Assembly: GCA_002336675.1 (NCBI GenBank)
Contig: DDEI01000026.1
Coordinates: 1-6,040 of the forward strand
Direction of reading: 5' to 3'
Length of the DNA stretch: 6,040 nucleotides
From: Flavobacteriales bacterium UBA1958
GTDB taxonomy: Bacteria > Bacteroidota > Bacteroidia > Flavobacteriales_D > Sanyastnellaceae
The notes beneath the pieces are model-generated. The model made no database searches and was not told the origin of the DNA. It saw only the letters and a list, made by a program, of their open reading frames with translations. Shown one piece after another: positions 4,602-6,040 of this stretch. Position 1 is the first letter of the stretch. Each line of letters starts with the position of its first letter. Both the position numbers and the translations under genes were made by a program.

Positions 4602-6040
4602 TTGGCAACAGCATCTAAACAAATTGAACGAATTAACTTTGCATCAGCAAAGAATCTGTATGATTATCCTGATTTCTTAGAAATCCAGGTGAAGTCATTT
4701 CAAGAATTTTTCCAATTAGAAACTAACCCTGAGAATAGGCAGACAGAGGGACTGTATCGTGTATTTAGTGAGAATTTTCCAATTACCGATTCCAGAAATC
4801 AGTTTGTACTTGAATTCTTAGACTATTTTATAGATCCTCCGAGATATTCTATACAAGAATGCATAGATAGAGGACTAACTTATAGTGTTCCGCTTAAGGC
4901 GAAGCTTAAGTTGTATTGTACAGACCCAGAACATGAGGATTTCGAGACTATTGTTCAGGACGTGTATTTGGGCACTATTCCATATATGACGCCAAGAGGG
5001 TCATTCGTAGTAAATGGAGCAGAACGTGTAATCGTTTCTCAACTTCATAGATCTCCAGGTGTGTTCTTTGCTCAAAGCAGGCATGCTAATGGAACTAAAC
5101 TTTATTCGGCTAGAATTATACCCTTCAGAGGTTCTTGGATTGAGTTTGCTACAGATATAAATAGCGTTATGTATGCTTATATCGATAGAAAAAAGAAATT
5201 ACCTGTAACTACTTTATTAAGAGCTATTGGGTTTGAAAGTGATAAGGATATTTTATCAATTTTTGATTTGGCAGATGAGGTTAAAGTATCGAAGTCAGGA
5301 TTGAAAAAATGTGTTGGTAGAAAACTAGCTGCTAGAGTTCTGAAAACATGGATTGAGGATTTCGTAGATGAAGATACGGGAGAAGTAGTCTCTATTGAAA
5401 GAAATGAAGTCCTTATAGATAGAGAAACAATTATAGAGAAAGAGCACATAGAACTTATCTTAGACTCAGGTTCTAAGAACATTATCCTTCACAAAGAAGA
5501 TATAAATGCGGCAGATTTCACAATAATCTATAATACCTTACAAAAGGATTCTTCTAACTCAGAGAAAGAAGCAGTGGAGCATATCTACCGTCAGCTCAGA
5601 AATGCTGAACCGCCAGATATTGAAACTGCAAGGGGAGTGATCGATAAATTATTCTTCTCTGAGCAGAGATATGATTTAGGTGAAGTAGGAAGGTTTAGAA
5701 TAAATAGAAAATTAGGAATTGATGTTTCTTCTGATCAAAGAACTCTGACCAGAGATGACATTATTTTAATCATCAAGTTCCTAATCGAATTGGTGAACTC
5801 TAAGGCTGAAGTAGATGATATTGATCACCTTTCTAACAGAAGAGTTAGAACAGTAGGTGAACAGTTGTATAATCAATTTGCAGTTGGACTAGCTAGAATG
5901 GCTAGAACGATTAGAGAAAGAATGAACGTTAGAGATAACGAGGTTTTTACTCCTACAGATTTAATTAACGCGAAGACACTATCTTCAGTAATTAATAGTT
6001 TCTTCGGAACCAATCAGCTATCTCAGTTTATGGATCAAAC
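4602..6040 (+). CDS. rpoB: RNA polymerase beta subunit RpoB, N-terminal part, cut by window end
   Basis: RpoB forms, with RpoC, the catalytic core of RNA polymerase. The visible 479 codons cover a little over a third of the usual protein, read through without a stop, and run off the window edge. Conserved segments include FASAKNLYDYPDFLEIQVKS near the N-terminus, NGAERVIVSQLHRSPGVFF (138-156), RYDLGEVGRFRINRKL, DDIDHLSNRRVRTVGE (405-420) and, at the edge, FFGTNQLSQFMDQ (467-479). The last is the beginning of the rifampicin region and carries the sensitive-type L, S, Q, F and D residues. No in-frame ATG lies near the start. An in-frame TAA at 4590-4592 limits it, so translation begins at TTG 4602 (MATASKQIERINF) or TTG 4593 (three residues longer). 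I prefer 4602. There is no Shine-Dalgarno. A hairpin array lies directly upstream. Confidence 0.97.
   Translation, partial: MATASKQIERINFASAKNLYDYPDFLEIQVKSFQEFFQLETNPENRQTEGLYRVFSENFPITDSRNQFVLEFLDYFIDPPRYSIQECIDRGLTYSVPLKAKLKLYCTDPEHEDFETIVQDVYLGTIPYMTPRGSFVVNGAERVIVSQLHRSPGVFFAQSRHANGTKLYSARIIPFRGSWIEFATDINSVMYAYIDRKKKLPVTTLLRAIGFESDKDILSIFDLADEVKVSKSGLKKCVGRKLAARVLKTWIEDFVDEDTGEVVSIERNEVLIDRETIIEKEHIELILDSGSKNIILHKEDINAADFTIIYNTLQKDSSNSEKEAVEHIYRQLRNAEPPDIETARGVIDKLFFSEQRYDLGEVGRFRINRKLGIDVSSDQRTLTRDDIILIIKFLIELVNSKAEVDDIDHLSNRRVRTVGEQLYNQFAVGLARMARTIRERMNVRDNEVFTPTDLINAKTLSSVINSFFGTNQLSQFMDQ

Noticed and set aside
5177..5482. Minus-strand open frame of 101 codons
   Set aside because: It lies wholly antisense to well-conserved rpoB sequence. 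The product is Ser/Phe-rich with no motif.
1..6040. Search for mobile elements, CRISPR repeats, defence or toxin genes, or an undescribed system
   Set aside because: Every sizeable stretch is accounted for by conserved housekeeping genes and short spacers. No direct-repeat arrays, transposase motifs or orphan genes were seen.

Overview
This window is a housekeeping segment from a bacterium of the phylum Bacteroidota. The order is tRNA-Thr (3' part only), tuf (EF-Tu), tRNA-Trp, secE, nusG, rplK, rplA, rplJ, rplL and the 5' part of rpoB, all on the + strand. The phylum call rests on three things: this gene order, the style of the EF-Tu, L1 and RpoB proteins (for example FFGTNQLSQFMDQ at the rifampicin region), and start codons preceded by A/T-rich sequence with no convincing Shine-Dalgarno motif. 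Base composition is moderately AT-rich. A position within Cytophagales or a relative is possible, but I cannot fix it from sequence reading alone.

Layout. 1-53: tRNA-Thr(GGT) 3' portion. 54-162: a spacer with two hairpins, the second resembling a weak intrinsic terminator. 163-1350: tuf. 1351-1423: a spacer with a palindrome across the tuf stop codon and a strong terminator hairpin. 1424-1496: tRNA-Trp(CCA), 19 nt ahead of secE (1516-1737). nusG (1746-2297) follows 8 nt later. 2298-2373: a 76-nt spacer with one long hairpin, then rplK (2374-2811), rplA (2828-3520), rplJ (3540-4058) and rplL (4101-4478), closely packed. 4479-4601: a 123-nt spacer with a tandem hairpin array, then rpoB from a TTG start to the window edge. 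There is no gene-free stretch longer than about 125 nt.

The genes supply connected parts of gene expression. EF-Tu delivers aminoacyl-tRNA. L11, L1, L10 and L7/L12 build the L1 stalk, the GTPase-associated centre and the L12 stalk on which EF-Tu acts. NusG joins RNA polymerase to elongation and to the ribosome. SecE is part of the protein translocon. RpoB is the catalytic beta subunit of RNA polymerase.

I found no mobile element, CRISPR array, toxin, defence or otherwise undescribed system. The points worth a second look are regulatory: a rpoB that can only begin at a TTG codon; three tandem hairpins between rplL and rpoB; hairpins that enclose the stop codons of tuf and rplL; a structured leader before rplK; and the lack of room for an ordinary promoter between the tuf terminator and tRNA-Trp.
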